From positions 1 to 64,000 of the forward strand of contig JBGAVW010000016.1 in the NCBI GenBank assembly GCA_044227925.1: a stretch of 64,000 bases of DNA. Direction: 5' to 3'. Positions within the stretch are counted from its first letter, which is position 1, and every line of letters begins with the position of its first letter. Below, one piece after another: positions 34,782 through 44,140 of this stretch. The notes under the pieces are model-generated. The model was not told the origin of the DNA and made no database searches. It worked only from the letters and a program-made list of their open reading frames with translations. The position numbers were made by a program, and so were the translations under genes. The DNA is from JADJLQ01 sp044227925. GTDB taxonomy: Bacteria > Bacteroidota > Bacteroidia > Chitinophagales > Saprospiraceae.

Positions 34782-36182
34782 TTAAATTCTGTGCAACAAA
34801 GTTACATTCTCTATATGTGCAGTGTGTGGAAACATATCCACCGGTTGGCTTACAATATGTTTGTAATTAGTGGCCAATAATTTTAGATCCCTGGCTTGTG
34901 TAGCCGGATTGCATGAAACATAGATTATTCGTGGAGCATCGGTATCAATAAGCATGGGAATATTATCGGGATGCAGACCGGATCGGGGAGGGTCTAAAAT
35001 AACCAAATCGGGTTTACCATGCTTATCAGCAAATCCCTGGGCTAATAATTTTTTTACATCCCCTGCATAAAACTCCGCATTCGTAATGCCATTCATTCTT
35101 GCATTTAACTCTGCATCTTCGACAGCTTCTTTGATCTCTTCTATGCCGATGACTTTTTTTGCAAGCGGGGCCAGGTATAGCCCGATGGTCCCGGTGCCAG
35201 AGTATAAATCGTATACTAGCTCTGTTCCTTTAAGATCGGCAAATTCGACTACATAATTATATAATACATGGGCTTGTTTTGTATTGGTTTGGAAAAACGA
35301 TTTTGGACCAATTCTGCATTTAAGATCTCCCAATACCTCTGTGAGATAGCCTACACCGTTGATTAATAGTAATTCCTGATCAAATATGGTATCGTTGTGC
35401 TTCAGGTTTATTACATTGTATAAAATTAGTTTTGGAAAAGCATGTAAGATATATTCGTTTAATTCCTTTATCTGATCTTCATTGTTTTCGCCAAGTACAA
35501 GTATCAGCATAGTAGTGCCATCCAAAGCACTGCGTACGATCATATTGCGCAACAGACCGGTATGATTTTTTACATTATAAAAACTGAGATGATGTTTAAT
35601 GGCGTAGTCGCGTATAGTATTTCGTAACTGGTTGCTGGGATCTGGCTGTAAATAACAATGATGGATATCCACGATTTTTTCAAAAGAACCTGGTCTATGA
35701 AATCCAACAGCATTTCGGTGCGGGAATTCACCTGCTGACAACTCTTCAGGTAGTAGCCATCGGCTATTGCCAAAACTAAAATCCAGTTTATTTCGATAAT
35801 AAGTGTCGCTTTCCACCCCTTTTATTTTCCTGATATTTAATTCAGTTAGTCCTGCTATGCGGGTGAGTGCATCGTATACATTTTTTTGTTTATACTCCAG
35901 CTGACCGGTATAAGTCATGTGCTGCCATTTACAACCACCACAAGATCCAAAATGATCGCAAAATGGGGTTTGCCTCCAGGATGAACTTTTTATAATTTGT
36001 ATTGGCTTTGCATACGATACCCTGTTGCGATGTTTTTTTACTTCAATATTCATTTCATCGCCGGGTACTGCATCCTGAATCATATATACTTTTCCTACTG
36101 TGTCTTTTCCAACTCCCTGGCCTTGATCGCCCATATCCACGATCGTTACATTTTCAATGTATTCAATTTTAGATTTACTCAT
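34782..36182 (-). CDS. rlmD: 23S rRNA (uracil-C5)-methyltransferase RlmD (TrmA/RumA family)
   Basis: SAM-dependent methyltransferase that makes m5U in 23S rRNA (U1939-type). The 466 residues have an N-terminal TRAM domain (VTIVDMGDQGQGVGKDTVGK), an Fe-S cluster motif with Cys75, Cys81 and Cys84 (CDHFGSCGGCKWQ) and a fourth Cys near 167, the SAM-binding VYDLYSGTGTIGLYLA, DPPRSGLHPDNI and the catalytic Cys in IIYVSCNPATQARDL. The specific target (U1939 versus U747) is inferred from family membership. It follows the PorE-like gene by 11 bp. Confidence 0.93.
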   Translation of the reverse strand: MSKSKIEYIENVTIVDMGDQGQGVGKDTVGKVYMIQDAVPGDEMNIEVKKHRNRVSYAKPIQIIKSSSWRQTPFCDHFGSCGGCKWQHMTYTGQLEYKQKNVYDALTRIAGLTELNIRKIKGVESDTYYRNKLDFSFGNSRWLLPEELSAGEFPHRNAVGFHRPGSFEKIVDIHHCYLQPDPSNQLRNTIRDYAIKHHLSFYNVKNHTGLLRNMIVRSALDGTTMLILVLGENNEDQIKELNEYILHAFPKLILYNVINLKHNDTIFDQELLLINGVGYLTEVLGDLKCRIGPKSFFQTNTKQAHVLYNYVVEFADLKGTELVYDLYSGTGTIGLYLAPLAKKVIGIEEIKEAVEDAELNARMNGITNAEFYAGDVKKLLAQGFADKHGKPDLVILDPPRSGLHPDNIPMLIDTDAPRIIYVSCNPATQARDLKLLATNYKHIVSQPVDMFPHTAHIENVTLLHRI

Positions 36183-36193
36183 TAATATCTTAT

Positions 36194-38092
36194 TTATTCT
36201 GCTCTTAAATTTATTTCTACTCTTCGGTTGAGTGCCCGGCCTTCCGCTGTTTCATTTGATGCTATGGGTATGCTATCGCCATATCCTTCGTAAGTCAACT
36301 TTTTGCTTTTTACCCCTTGCTGTACTAAATATTGAACTACAGCTTTTGCCCTGTCGACGGATAGTACTCTGTTGATATCTTGATTCCCGGCATTATCGGT
36401 GTGGCCCAGTATCTCAGCACTGATGTCAGGGTGGTTGATTAAATATTTTGCGATCTCATTTAATTCAATGAAAGATTCTTCTTCCAGTATCGAAGAGCCG
36501 GTCTTGAATAATACATTTTTTAATACAATCGGTTTTTCTGATGGATTGGAATCGGCTGCCATCCATTTTGACAGATTTACATCATAATTAATAATCGAAG
36601 AACCATGTGCCGGGAGCCGATCGGAATAAAAGGTATAGCCCATGGCAGTCACGTAGATTTGGTATGATCTGTCAGATGGCAATACCAGTAAAAAAGCTCC
36701 TTCAGGGTCGGAAAGTATCGAATCTTTACGGGTATAGCCATCAGTTGATTCAAAATACAGTAAAGCATTGGGTATGCCACTGTTTCTCATTTTGTCTTTT
36801 ACAGTCCCTTTGATGAAAATACAAGCTTGAGCCGATTTCTCTTTTGGGAGTGAAAATTGGACAATATTGCTTTCAATTAATTGATTACTCAGGCTTATAA
36901 TTTGATCACTGTAGTAGGCTGTATGTCCATCAATGGCGACCACCATAGCTCCCTGGTCCTTGTAATCATTGATTGGGTATCCAAGGTTTACAGGAATACT
37001 CCACTCATTAGCTTGATTCAATCTGGATAAATATAAATCAAATGATCCATAACCTGGCCATCCTGTCGACCTGAAATACAGGGTCTTTTTATCCGCATGT
37101 ATACAGGGTGACGACTCGTCCCATTCTGTATTAATGCTTTTTCCCAGGTTTATTGGTTTGGTCCAGGTATTATTTTTCTTTACTGATTTCCATATATCTG
37201 ATGCACCAAAACCACCTTCCCGGGTAGAAGTAAAATACAATTCTCTTCCATCCGGTGACAGGCTGGGCTGGCTTTCCCACCCGGTGGTATTAATTGCAGT
37301 GCCCATATTACGTGGTTTTGTCCAACGGTTGTTTTTGTATTCGCTTATATACAAATCACAGCCACCCAATCCATCAGTCATATTGCATCTTGTAAAAACA
37401 ATGGCTTTCCCATCAGCGCTGATAGTATGGGCTCCTTCATTTTGTGGTGTATTCAAAGGCCAGGAAATAGCGGTGTGCCACAGTGAGTCGTTGGCTTCCT
37501 TTTTTGCAATGTATAGATCTTCATTGCCATGGGTTCGCCTGGTAAAAACCAGGTTTTCAAGCGAAGCATCGAGGGATGGGAGGTATTCGGGTGACAGGGT
37601 ATTTATCTCTTTTGGAAGTAATATAGTTGAATGAGGTACTGACAGCGAATGGTTTGCCAATGAATATTCCGATTTGATTTTGAACAGGGTAGCCATTTTA
37701 CGAGTAGCCTCGTCTTTTGAATTTAAATTCAGGTATTGATCTGTATAGGTTAAGCATTTTTGATATTCACCTATCTCCAATGACAGCCTGGCTGTATTAT
37801 AAAGTAAGTTTGCTTTGTCCTTTGACGCTAATTTGGTGGCATGTTCAAGAGCATTCAATGCTTTCGGACCATCATTTTTTTGAAGGTAAACAGTATAAAG
37901 GGATAGATAGGCTTCTTTGAAGTCAGGATAGGCGGCTATGGCTTTATTAAAATATTGAATTGCTTTATCCAGATTATTTTTCAAGAGTTCAGATTGGCCG
38001 GCAGTAAGTGCCTTAGTTGCTTTTTTAGGTACCTGTGCAAACGAGATACTAAATAAAAGGACAAAAAAAATAGTAATAAAATTTCGAAGCAT
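36194..38092 (-). CDS. PorE-like OmpA family protein (TPR, PD40 propeller, CRD, OmpA)
   Basis: A 632-residue envelope protein with signal peptide (MLRNFITIFFVLLFSISFAQ). Then come TPR helices (about 25-130), PD40 beta-propeller repeats (about 160-400; SADGKAIVFTRCN, SPDGRELYFTSTREGG), a carboxypeptidase regulatory-like domain (about 410-485; IKGTVKDKMRNSGIPNALLY) and a C-terminal OmpA domain with GHTDNAGNQDINRVLSVDRA. This order is that of PorE, the T9SS-associated protein thought to tether the machinery to peptidoglycan. It lies 19 bp after a TPR gene and 11 bp before rlmD. Confidence 0.85.
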   Translation of the reverse strand: MLRNFITIFFVLLFSISFAQVPKKATKALTAGQSELLKNNLDKAIQYFNKAIAAYPDFKEAYLSLYTVYLQKNDGPKALNALEHATKLASKDKANLLYNTARLSLEIGEYQKCLTYTDQYLNLNSKDEATRKMATLFKIKSEYSLANHSLSVPHSTILLPKEINTLSPEYLPSLDASLENLVFTRRTHGNEDLYIAKKEANDSLWHTAISWPLNTPQNEGAHTISADGKAIVFTRCNMTDGLGGCDLYISEYKNNRWTKPRNMGTAINTTGWESQPSLSPDGRELYFTSTREGGFGASDIWKSVKKNNTWTKPINLGKSINTEWDESSPCIHADKKTLYFRSTGWPGYGSFDLYLSRLNQANEWSIPVNLGYPINDYKDQGAMVVAIDGHTAYYSDQIISLSNQLIESNIVQFSLPKEKSAQACIFIKGTVKDKMRNSGIPNALLYFESTDGYTRKDSILSDPEGAFLLVLPSDRSYQIYVTAMGYTFYSDRLPAHGSSIINYDVNLSKWMAADSNPSEKPIVLKNVLFKTGSSILEEESFIELNEIAKYLINHPDISAEILGHTDNAGNQDINRVLSVDRAKAVVQYLVQQGVKSKKLTYEGYGDSIPIASNETAEGRALNRRVEINLRAE

Positions 38093-38111
38093 TTATTACG
38101 ACTGAATATGC

Positions 38112-39164
38112 TTATTTGGATTGTAGTATTTTTTGGGCTTCCTTGTTGCCTAAGGTGGCAGCCTCTTTTAAATCCGCCATAAATCCGTTTTTACCTGCCA
38201 GTTTCTTGGCTAGTCCGCGTTGCAATAATATATCTGCTTTGGTAATTTTGGAACTGGTTTTGGCATCATCTTCTAATGAGGCCAGTGCGATGTTAAAGCG
38301 TTGGGCAGCTTCCTCAAATTGCTCCTGCTCCATCAGGATCTTGGCGTAAATAAATGCAGCATCTCTTTTTTTCAAGCTGTTTGGGTCCTGGGCATCGAAA
38401 TGACGGTCACTGAATAACTTTAGTTCGAAGGCAGCTTCCTTAAATTGCTTTAGCTGGTAGTTCAATTCTCCTTTCTGATATCTTGCCTGCCAATGTACCA
38501 TCTGCAAAGCCAATGATTTTTGAATGGCAAAAGATAGGTCTTCCAGGCTTTTCTTTTTATCTGAATTTTGAAGATGTACCTGAGCACGCCCGTAGTAGGC
38601 TAATGCATTATTTTCATCAAACTGAATGGCTTTGTTAAAATCATGCAGTGCGTCTTTATAGTTTTTGAGAGTATAGTTTACATAGCCTCGGCGTTCATAG
38701 GCCTGACTGTGCCTTTCATACTTATTAATTGCAGCATTTAATGCCTCTATTGCTTCTTTTTCTTTGCCTTTGGTGCCTACTAGCTTTCTACCCCTGATGT
38801 ATTCCTGTACCGCTATTTTATCACTTTGAGGCTCCACCATTTTGTGTCGCAATACTTTCCCATTGTCAATAAGCCATGCACCCAGTGAACCTGCTGTAGC
38901 AAATTGGGCGATATAATCCAATAAATTCAATGTATTGGTAAAGTACCGGTCGCTGGCCTGCATCACCGTGCGGGGAATGTCTATATTACCCTGATCCATT
39001 AAAAAGATCTGCTCAGGCTTAAACATGACTTCATTTCTATAGTATTGCTCCGCCCTTACGGTATATAACTGTAAGGCTTTTTCAATATTCTTCCCAGGTC
39101 CAAATTCAAGACGGCCCTGAAATATGGACTTGTGAAAAATCGGATTATTTGCAGCAGCATTCAT
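38112..39164 (-). CDS. TPR repeat protein
   Basis: A 350-residue protein without a signal peptide. At about residues 125-340 it has several TPR-type helix pairs, clearest in AINKYERHSQAYERRGYVNY, YKDALHDFNKAIQFDENNAL and EQFEEAAQRFNIALASLEDD. The N-terminal third (FKPEQIFLMDQGNIDIPRTV) is non-TPR and unfamiliar. Probably a cytosolic scaffold. It is the first gene of the apparent TPR, PorE-like, rlmD, hypothetical operon; no exact -7 box was found upstream. Confidence 0.75.
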   Translation of the reverse strand: MNAAANNPIFHKSIFQGRLEFGPGKNIEKALQLYTVRAEQYYRNEVMFKPEQIFLMDQGNIDIPRTVMQASDRYFTNTLNLLDYIAQFATAGSLGAWLIDNGKVLRHKMVEPQSDKIAVQEYIRGRKLVGTKGKEKEAIEALNAAINKYERHSQAYERRGYVNYTLKNYKDALHDFNKAIQFDENNALAYYGRAQVHLQNSDKKKSLEDLSFAIQKSLALQMVHWQARYQKGELNYQLKQFKEAAFELKLFSDRHFDAQDPNSLKKRDAAFIYAKILMEQEQFEEAAQRFNIALASLEDDAKTSSKITKADILLQRGLAKKLAGKNGFMADLKEAATLGNKEAQKILQSK

Positions 39165-39555
39165 AAAATATACTTAAAGCATTGTAGAAGTCTCTTAGTT
39201 TGATACCATCCCTTATTTCGGTCTTGCGATCGAATTACATGTCAATCAAATGACTATAAATCAAAAGTTTTTTAATATGGGACCTAGCCTACTAGTTAAC
39301 TTATTGTAACCCACGAAGATAAGCATTTTTTTAGCAAAATGTTAATTTATTATTTTTATAATATCAATAAGAGTGAGCTATTCATACTTGTTTGTTGGGC
39401 TAAAGGGTTGTTGTTCTTTTGGCGAAGTTACCTTTATAAAATCAAATTTGATTTGCTTTCAGGCTGAGAAGCTCCTTTAAATTTAAAAAAGCCCCATGAT
39501 GCAGATCACAGGGCTTTACTATCCGGGGGGAAATGATGTTATTTTAAAGTCGATC
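39165..39555. other. AT-rich interval with a terminator and a palindrome
   Basis: About 390 bp without a gene. It contains the terminator at 39485-39517 and a perfect 12-bp palindrome ATCAAATTTGAT (39441-39452). It should also hold the promoter of the TPR gene, which I could not place on a TAnnTTTG match. Confidence 0.4.
39485..39517 (-). terminator. Intrinsic terminator of the small secreted protein gene
   Basis: AAAGCCC (39488-39494) pairs with GGGCTTT (39511-39517) around an inner TGAT/ATCA stem. On the minus strand it is followed by six T (from 39490 to 39485). It lies about 40 bp after the stop of the gene at 39556. Confidence 0.75.
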
Positions 39556-39960
39556 TCATCTATCCAGAAAAAATTCCGTGAATATTTTTTCTTTATTCCT
39601 ATCTACTATCAACTGGTATCTGCCGTTTGAAATGGACTTGAGGTCAGCATGCACTTCGTTTTTATCTTGTTGGCCTTTTACATTCACTGTGTTGCCCTGA
39701 CTATCTCGGATTTCAAATCGTAATACATCAAATTGGTTTTTAAGTCTGATTACCATTTGATCCTGAATCAGATCCTGATAGATTTCAAATGGACTATCTT
39801 TTTCTTTATGTATTGATATAAAAGCCTGGTTTGGCTTTGAAATCAAAGCAGTAGATGATGATTTTACCTGGTTTCCATTAGCTACTTTGAGATTTTGAGA
39901 TATGGATACGGTAGATACTGTCATTAGGAAAAGGATGATAACGGGGGATACCTTTTTCAT
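39556..39960 (-). CDS. Small secreted protein resembling a stand-alone sorting-type beta domain
   Basis: From ATG 39960 it has 134 residues: signal peptide (MKKVSPVIILFLMTVSTVSISQ) and a compact beta-rich C-terminal half whose closing part (LKSISNGRYQLIVDRNKEKIFTEFFL) has the G-x-Y-x-(L/V)-x-V rhythm of T9SS C-terminal domains. There is no cargo domain. An in-frame ATG at 40008 would precede the signal peptide by 16 residues, so 39960 is preferred. A TATCTTTG box lies about 70 nt upstream. It is divergent from the DUF4331 cluster. Confidence 0.6.
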   Translation of the reverse strand: MKKVSPVIILFLMTVSTVSISQNLKVANGNQVKSSSTALISKPNQAFISIHKEKDSPFEIYQDLIQDQMVIRLKNQFDVLRFEIRDSQGNTVNVKGQQDKNEVHADLKSISNGRYQLIVDRNKEKIFTEFFLDR

Positions 39961-40030
39961 ATATAAAGATTTTGATTTTGATTCTGCTTGATAATTAATT
40001 CTTTGCATTTTTGATGTACATGATTGTAAA

Positions 40031-40038
40031 TCAAAGAT
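40031..40038 (-). promoter_or_regulatory. -7 promoter element of the small secreted protein gene
   Basis: TATCTTTG on the minus strand, exact TAnnTTTG match, within the divergent space between 39960 and the first DUF4331 gene. It implies a leader of about 65 nt. Confidence 0.5.
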
Positions 40039-40183
40039 AATAAATATTATAATTTTTCATAATATGTTATTGATTTTTTTTCTCTTTTTTTAAATAAAGC
40101 ATGCCGCAATTCTTTTTACAACCATTTTGAATCCAAAATGCCTGCCCTTCACGTACGTATGGTATCATTTTAAAAATATACAT

Positions 40184-41911
40184 ATGATCTATTCTAACAA
40201 AATCAAGCTGAGCCCGAAATGGCTCAAGTCTATTTTAATTTTACTATTGAGTGCGTGGAGCATTCATTCGTACTCCAGTAGTCATAGGGAAGCACCTCTG
40301 ATTGCCAATGACCCACTGGCTGACAATACCGACCTGTATGCTTTTAGAAGCCCTGACAATCCAAATACAATTACCATAATAGCAAATTACATCCCCGGTG
40401 AATTGCCATATGGAGGACCAAACTATTATACTTTTGGTGAAAACATAAGGTATGAAATCCATATAGATAATGATGCAGCAAAGCCCGGCGACGAGATTAT
40501 CTATCGATTTGAGTTTAAAAGAATAAACGAGGACCCAAGTACTTTTTTCAATATCCGCTTAGGAAAGCAAAATATCAAAGCTACCTATACGATGAGCAGA
40601 TCCATGGATGGTGGTAAAACCTTTGCCGTAATAGTAAGCAATGGAATCGTACCACCGAATAATATTGGAGCCAGATCAATTACTTCTCCGGTGGGACTTA
40701 ACACTACTTATGATCAATTGGTTGCATCTGCTATCATGAGTACTCCAAATGGTGAAAAAGTATTCTGTGGCCCGGTAGATGATCCTTTTTATGTGGACTT
40801 GGGTGGCATTTTTGATTTGGGCAATTCTCCAAGGCAGGATAAGAAAAACAGGGATGGAATAGGAAAGTTAAATGTACATACCATTGCCATACAGATTCCT
40901 ATCTCCATGCTTTTGAAACCGGGTGTAAATGCCACTCCTGCATCTATTTTGGATCCGAATTTTGTGATTGGAGTATGGGCCAGTGCAAGCAGGAAATCCA
41001 TACGGACACTGGGTACCGATGGAGATGCTCCATCTTATTCTGGAGATTGGGTGCAAGTTTCAAGACTGGGAATGCCATTGACCAATGAAGCGGTGATTCC
41101 AATCGGTGCAAAAGACCGATGGAATGCAAGCACTCCCTACGAGGACAAAGAGTTTTATAAATATTTCTATAATCCTGAATTGGCATTGTATATGGATGAC
41201 GAAAAGTTTGGGGGTGCTGTACCTTCATTCTCTCCATTGAGAATTCAACGCAAAAGTCTTGGATCTTTTGACTTTGGCTTTGGTAAAGATGGATTGTACG
41301 GACTAAAGGGAAATGCTGCACTCAATGGCACAGCATTAGATGATAAAGTATTTGGTACATTATTATTACCTGCAGCTGGAAGCGCCAGATCTGTTGATTT
41401 ATGGCCAATATTTCATACCGGTGTCCCCAATGTAATACCTTATCAACTGGCTACCGGTAAAAACGGAAATCCACTTGCAGCTGGGAAGCCGTTTATACAC
41501 AATTTTCTTCCTAATGGCGGGGATATGCTGAGATTAAACATGGCTACTCCGGTAACACAAAGGAATGACCCCAAATTTAGTTCACTAGGTATTATAGCCG
41601 CTGCTGTGGCGGGGCTTACGGATGCAGCATACAATACAACCACGGATATACAATCCATTCCGAATATGGATGGTTTTCCGAATGGCAGGCGATTGGAAGA
41701 CGATGTGACCAGAATAGAATTACAGGCTGTGGGTGGTATTGCTTTAGCAGCTATAGGTCTTTGGTATGATGATTATAAACCAGGTGATGCAAATCCGGTG
41801 ACTCCCAACCTGGTGAATGTACTAACGTACTCCACAGGCGTAGAAAAGAATGACAAACTATTTAAAAATTCTTTCCCTTATGTAGCGAATCCCTGGGGAG
41901 GACAGGAATAA
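40184..41911 (+). CDS. DUF4331 domain protein (first of tandem pair)
   Basis: From ATG 40184 the protein has 575 residues: a hydrophobic signal segment (WLKSILILLLSAWSIHSYS) and then the DUF4331 domain, recognised by SSHREAPLIANDPLADNTDL, HIDND, DDPFYVDLGGIFDLG, PIFHTGVPNVIPYQLATG and MDGFPNGRRLEDDVTRIEL. The upstream in-frame TTG at 40127 would put 19 residues before the signal and is rejected. Many conserved Asp, His and Asn residues suggest a metal or ligand site, but no function is established. It ends at NPWGGQE with no sorting domain, unlike its neighbour. Confidence 0.85.
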   Translation: MIYSNKIKLSPKWLKSILILLLSAWSIHSYSSSHREAPLIANDPLADNTDLYAFRSPDNPNTITIIANYIPGELPYGGPNYYTFGENIRYEIHIDNDAAKPGDEIIYRFEFKRINEDPSTFFNIRLGKQNIKATYTMSRSMDGGKTFAVIVSNGIVPPNNIGARSITSPVGLNTTYDQLVASAIMSTPNGEKVFCGPVDDPFYVDLGGIFDLGNSPRQDKKNRDGIGKLNVHTIAIQIPISMLLKPGVNATPASILDPNFVIGVWASASRKSIRTLGTDGDAPSYSGDWVQVSRLGMPLTNEAVIPIGAKDRWNASTPYEDKEFYKYFYNPELALYMDDEKFGGAVPSFSPLRIQRKSLGSFDFGFGKDGLYGLKGNAALNGTALDDKVFGTLLLPAAGSARSVDLWPIFHTGVPNVIPYQLATGKNGNPLAAGKPFIHNFLPNGGDMLRLNMATPVTQRNDPKFSSLGIIAAAVAGLTDAAYNTTTDIQSIPNMDGFPNGRRLEDDVTRIELQAVGGIALAAIGLWYDDYKPGDANPVTPNLVNVLTYSTGVEKNDKLFKNSFPYVANPWGGQE

Positions 41912-41978
41912 TTCAATAACTATATCCAATGGGGAAATATTCCAACCAATAAATTAATAAATTATAAACTAAACAGAA

Positions 41979-44012
41979 ATGAAAAATATTTTATTCTTAG
42001 CTTTTCTCATGATGAGTGTTGCTGTATTTGCATCCTCACACAGAGAAGCTCCCATGATAGCGGACGATCCGTTAGCAGATAATACCGACCTGTATGCATT
42101 CCGATCACAGGGCAATAAACTTACCATTATAGCTACCTATGTGCCAGGGCAGTTGCCACAGGGAGGTCCAAACTATTATAATTTTGGTACAGATGTGAGG
42201 TATGAAATTCACATAGATAATAATACTGAGACTCCATTTGATGATATCATCTACCGATTTCGATTTTACAGAGTTGACGAAGACCCAAGTACATTTTTCA
42301 ACATCAGGTTGGGAAAACAAAATTTGAGATTGTACTATGATGTATTTAAAAGTACAGATGGCGGGAAAGTATTTAATCGAATATTTTCAGGTGGCGCCGT
42401 GACCCCTCCGAATATCGGAGAAAGATCCATCAGCTCGCCAATAGGATTAAACAGATCTTATAAAGACATAGTGTACAGATCTACCAGAAGAGCAAAATCC
42501 GGTGAGTCGTTTTTCGTAGGACATGCAGACGATCCGTTTTTCGTAGACCTGGGTGGAATTTTTGATCTCGGAGACAGTCCCCGCCAATCCGGGAAAAACC
42601 TGGATAATCTGGCCTGCAAAAATGTAAGTGCCATATGTATTGAAATCCCTATTTCAGATGTAATTAATTGGAAAGCTCCAAAAACACCTGCTTCTATTTT
42701 GGATCCTAATTATGTAGTAGGCATATGGGCCAGCGCAAGCAGGCAAAAAATTCAAACGTTTTCAAAAGAAGGGATTTCGAACTCAGGTGATTGGGTGCAA
42801 GTGTCAAGACTGGGAATGCCATTGACCAATGAAGCAGTCATTCCAATAGGTGAAAAAGACCGCTGGAATGCACTTACTCCTTATCAGGATAAAGAATTTT
42901 ATGAGTATTTCTACAATCCTGAACTGGGGCTTTATATGGATGATAGTCTATTTGGAGGAGCAGTTCCATCATTTAAAAACCTTAGAATACAGAGAAAAAG
43001 CCTCGGAGCCTTTGATTTTGGAAATGGTAAAGATGGATTATATGGCCTGAAAGGTAATCCTGCATTAAACGGTACCGCATTAGACGATAAAGTATTTGGT
43101 ACTTTGTTATTGCCTGGCCCTGGAATGCCAAGATCAGCCGATTTGTGGCCAATATTTCATACCGGTGTGCCCAATGTGATTCCGTATCAATTAGCTACTG
43201 GCAAAAATGGCAATCCCTTAGCTGCAGGTAAACCTTTTATCAATAACTTTTTGCCTAATGGTGGCGATATGCTGAGAATAAATTTGGCAGTACCTATGAC
43301 TCCTCGAAATAGTCCTGAATTTAGTTCACTAGGTATCATTGCCGCAGCCGTATCCGGACTTACTGATCCTAAATACACTAAAAGTGCAGAGTTAGAGTGG
43401 ATTCCGAACATGGACGGTTTTCCAAATGGAAGAAGGCTTGAAGATGATGTAACCCGAATAGAACTGATGGCAGTATCGGGGGTTGCTCTGGCCGCAATTG
43501 GACTTTGGTATGATGATTTCGTATCCGGCGGTAGTCCGGTAACCCAGCAATTGCTCAACGTATTGACTTATTCTACAGGTGTAGAAAAAAATGATGCTGG
43601 ATTCAGAGAAGTATTTCCATTCGTTGCACTCCCATGGGCAGGAGATAGTCAATGTGGTGGTGAATTGGCAAATTTTGCTTCTGCTTCACCGGAAATGAGG
43701 GGTTCTTTTCTTGGTATCGGATCAAATAAAATAAATACCGGCAACCTTAATTTGTCTGTGAATTCTTATCCGAATCCATTTACAGAAAAATTGAATATCA
43801 ATATTACACTCGGTCAGGCCGGAAAATACCATATAGAAGCATATGATATATCGGGCAGGGTAGTGGATAAAATATTTCATGGCAATCTGAATGAAGGGAA
43901 TCACCTGATCGAATGGAATAATGCCGGACGGCAATCAACCGGTCATTATTTTATCAAAGTGTCGGATGAAAGCAACAGAAAATATGAGGTAGTAAAAATC
44001 AGTAAACTATAA
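41979..44012 (+). CDS. DUF4331 domain protein with T9SS type A sorting domain
   Basis: A 677-residue paralogue of the preceding protein, 67 bp downstream. Signal peptide MKNILFLAFLMMSVAVFASS, then the DUF4331 domain (about 20-560) with long runs identical to the neighbour (for example GDWVQVSRLGMPLTNEAVIP). A linker and a C-terminal T9SS sorting domain of about 80 residues follow (SVNSYPNPFTEKLNI, YDISGRVV, GNHLIEWN, STGHYFIKVS). It should be exported by T9SS and attached to or released from the cell surface. It is followed by a strong terminator. Confidence 0.88.
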   Translation: MKNILFLAFLMMSVAVFASSHREAPMIADDPLADNTDLYAFRSQGNKLTIIATYVPGQLPQGGPNYYNFGTDVRYEIHIDNNTETPFDDIIYRFRFYRVDEDPSTFFNIRLGKQNLRLYYDVFKSTDGGKVFNRIFSGGAVTPPNIGERSISSPIGLNRSYKDIVYRSTRRAKSGESFFVGHADDPFFVDLGGIFDLGDSPRQSGKNLDNLACKNVSAICIEIPISDVINWKAPKTPASILDPNYVVGIWASASRQKIQTFSKEGISNSGDWVQVSRLGMPLTNEAVIPIGEKDRWNALTPYQDKEFYEYFYNPELGLYMDDSLFGGAVPSFKNLRIQRKSLGAFDFGNGKDGLYGLKGNPALNGTALDDKVFGTLLLPGPGMPRSADLWPIFHTGVPNVIPYQLATGKNGNPLAAGKPFINNFLPNGGDMLRINLAVPMTPRNSPEFSSLGIIAAAVSGLTDPKYTKSAELEWIPNMDGFPNGRRLEDDVTRIELMAVSGVALAAIGLWYDDFVSGGSPVTQQLLNVLTYSTGVEKNDAGFREVFPFVALPWAGDSQCGGELANFASASPEMRGSFLGIGSNKINTGNLNLSVNSYPNPFTEKLNINITLGQAGKYHIEAYDISGRVVDKIFHGNLNEGNHLIEWNNAGRQSTGHYFIKVSDESNRKYEVVKISKL

Positions 44013-44069
44013 GCCTCCAACTCAGCAATCCAAATAATTAATGACCCCACTATTGTACTTACTCCTGGT

Positions 44070-44099
44070 CCCCTGATAGGAATATCGGGGGGCTTTTTT
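44070..44099 (+). terminator. Intrinsic terminator after the DUF4331 pair
   Basis: CCCCTGAT (44070-44077) pairs with ATCGGGGG (44084-44091) over 8 bp with one wobble, around a 6-nt loop, followed by GC and six T. It separates the DUF4331 genes from the TPR lipoprotein. Confidence 0.8.
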
Positions 44100-44140
44100 A
44101 AAAATCAATCAATTTGTAAACCTTTTTAATCAAATCTGAA

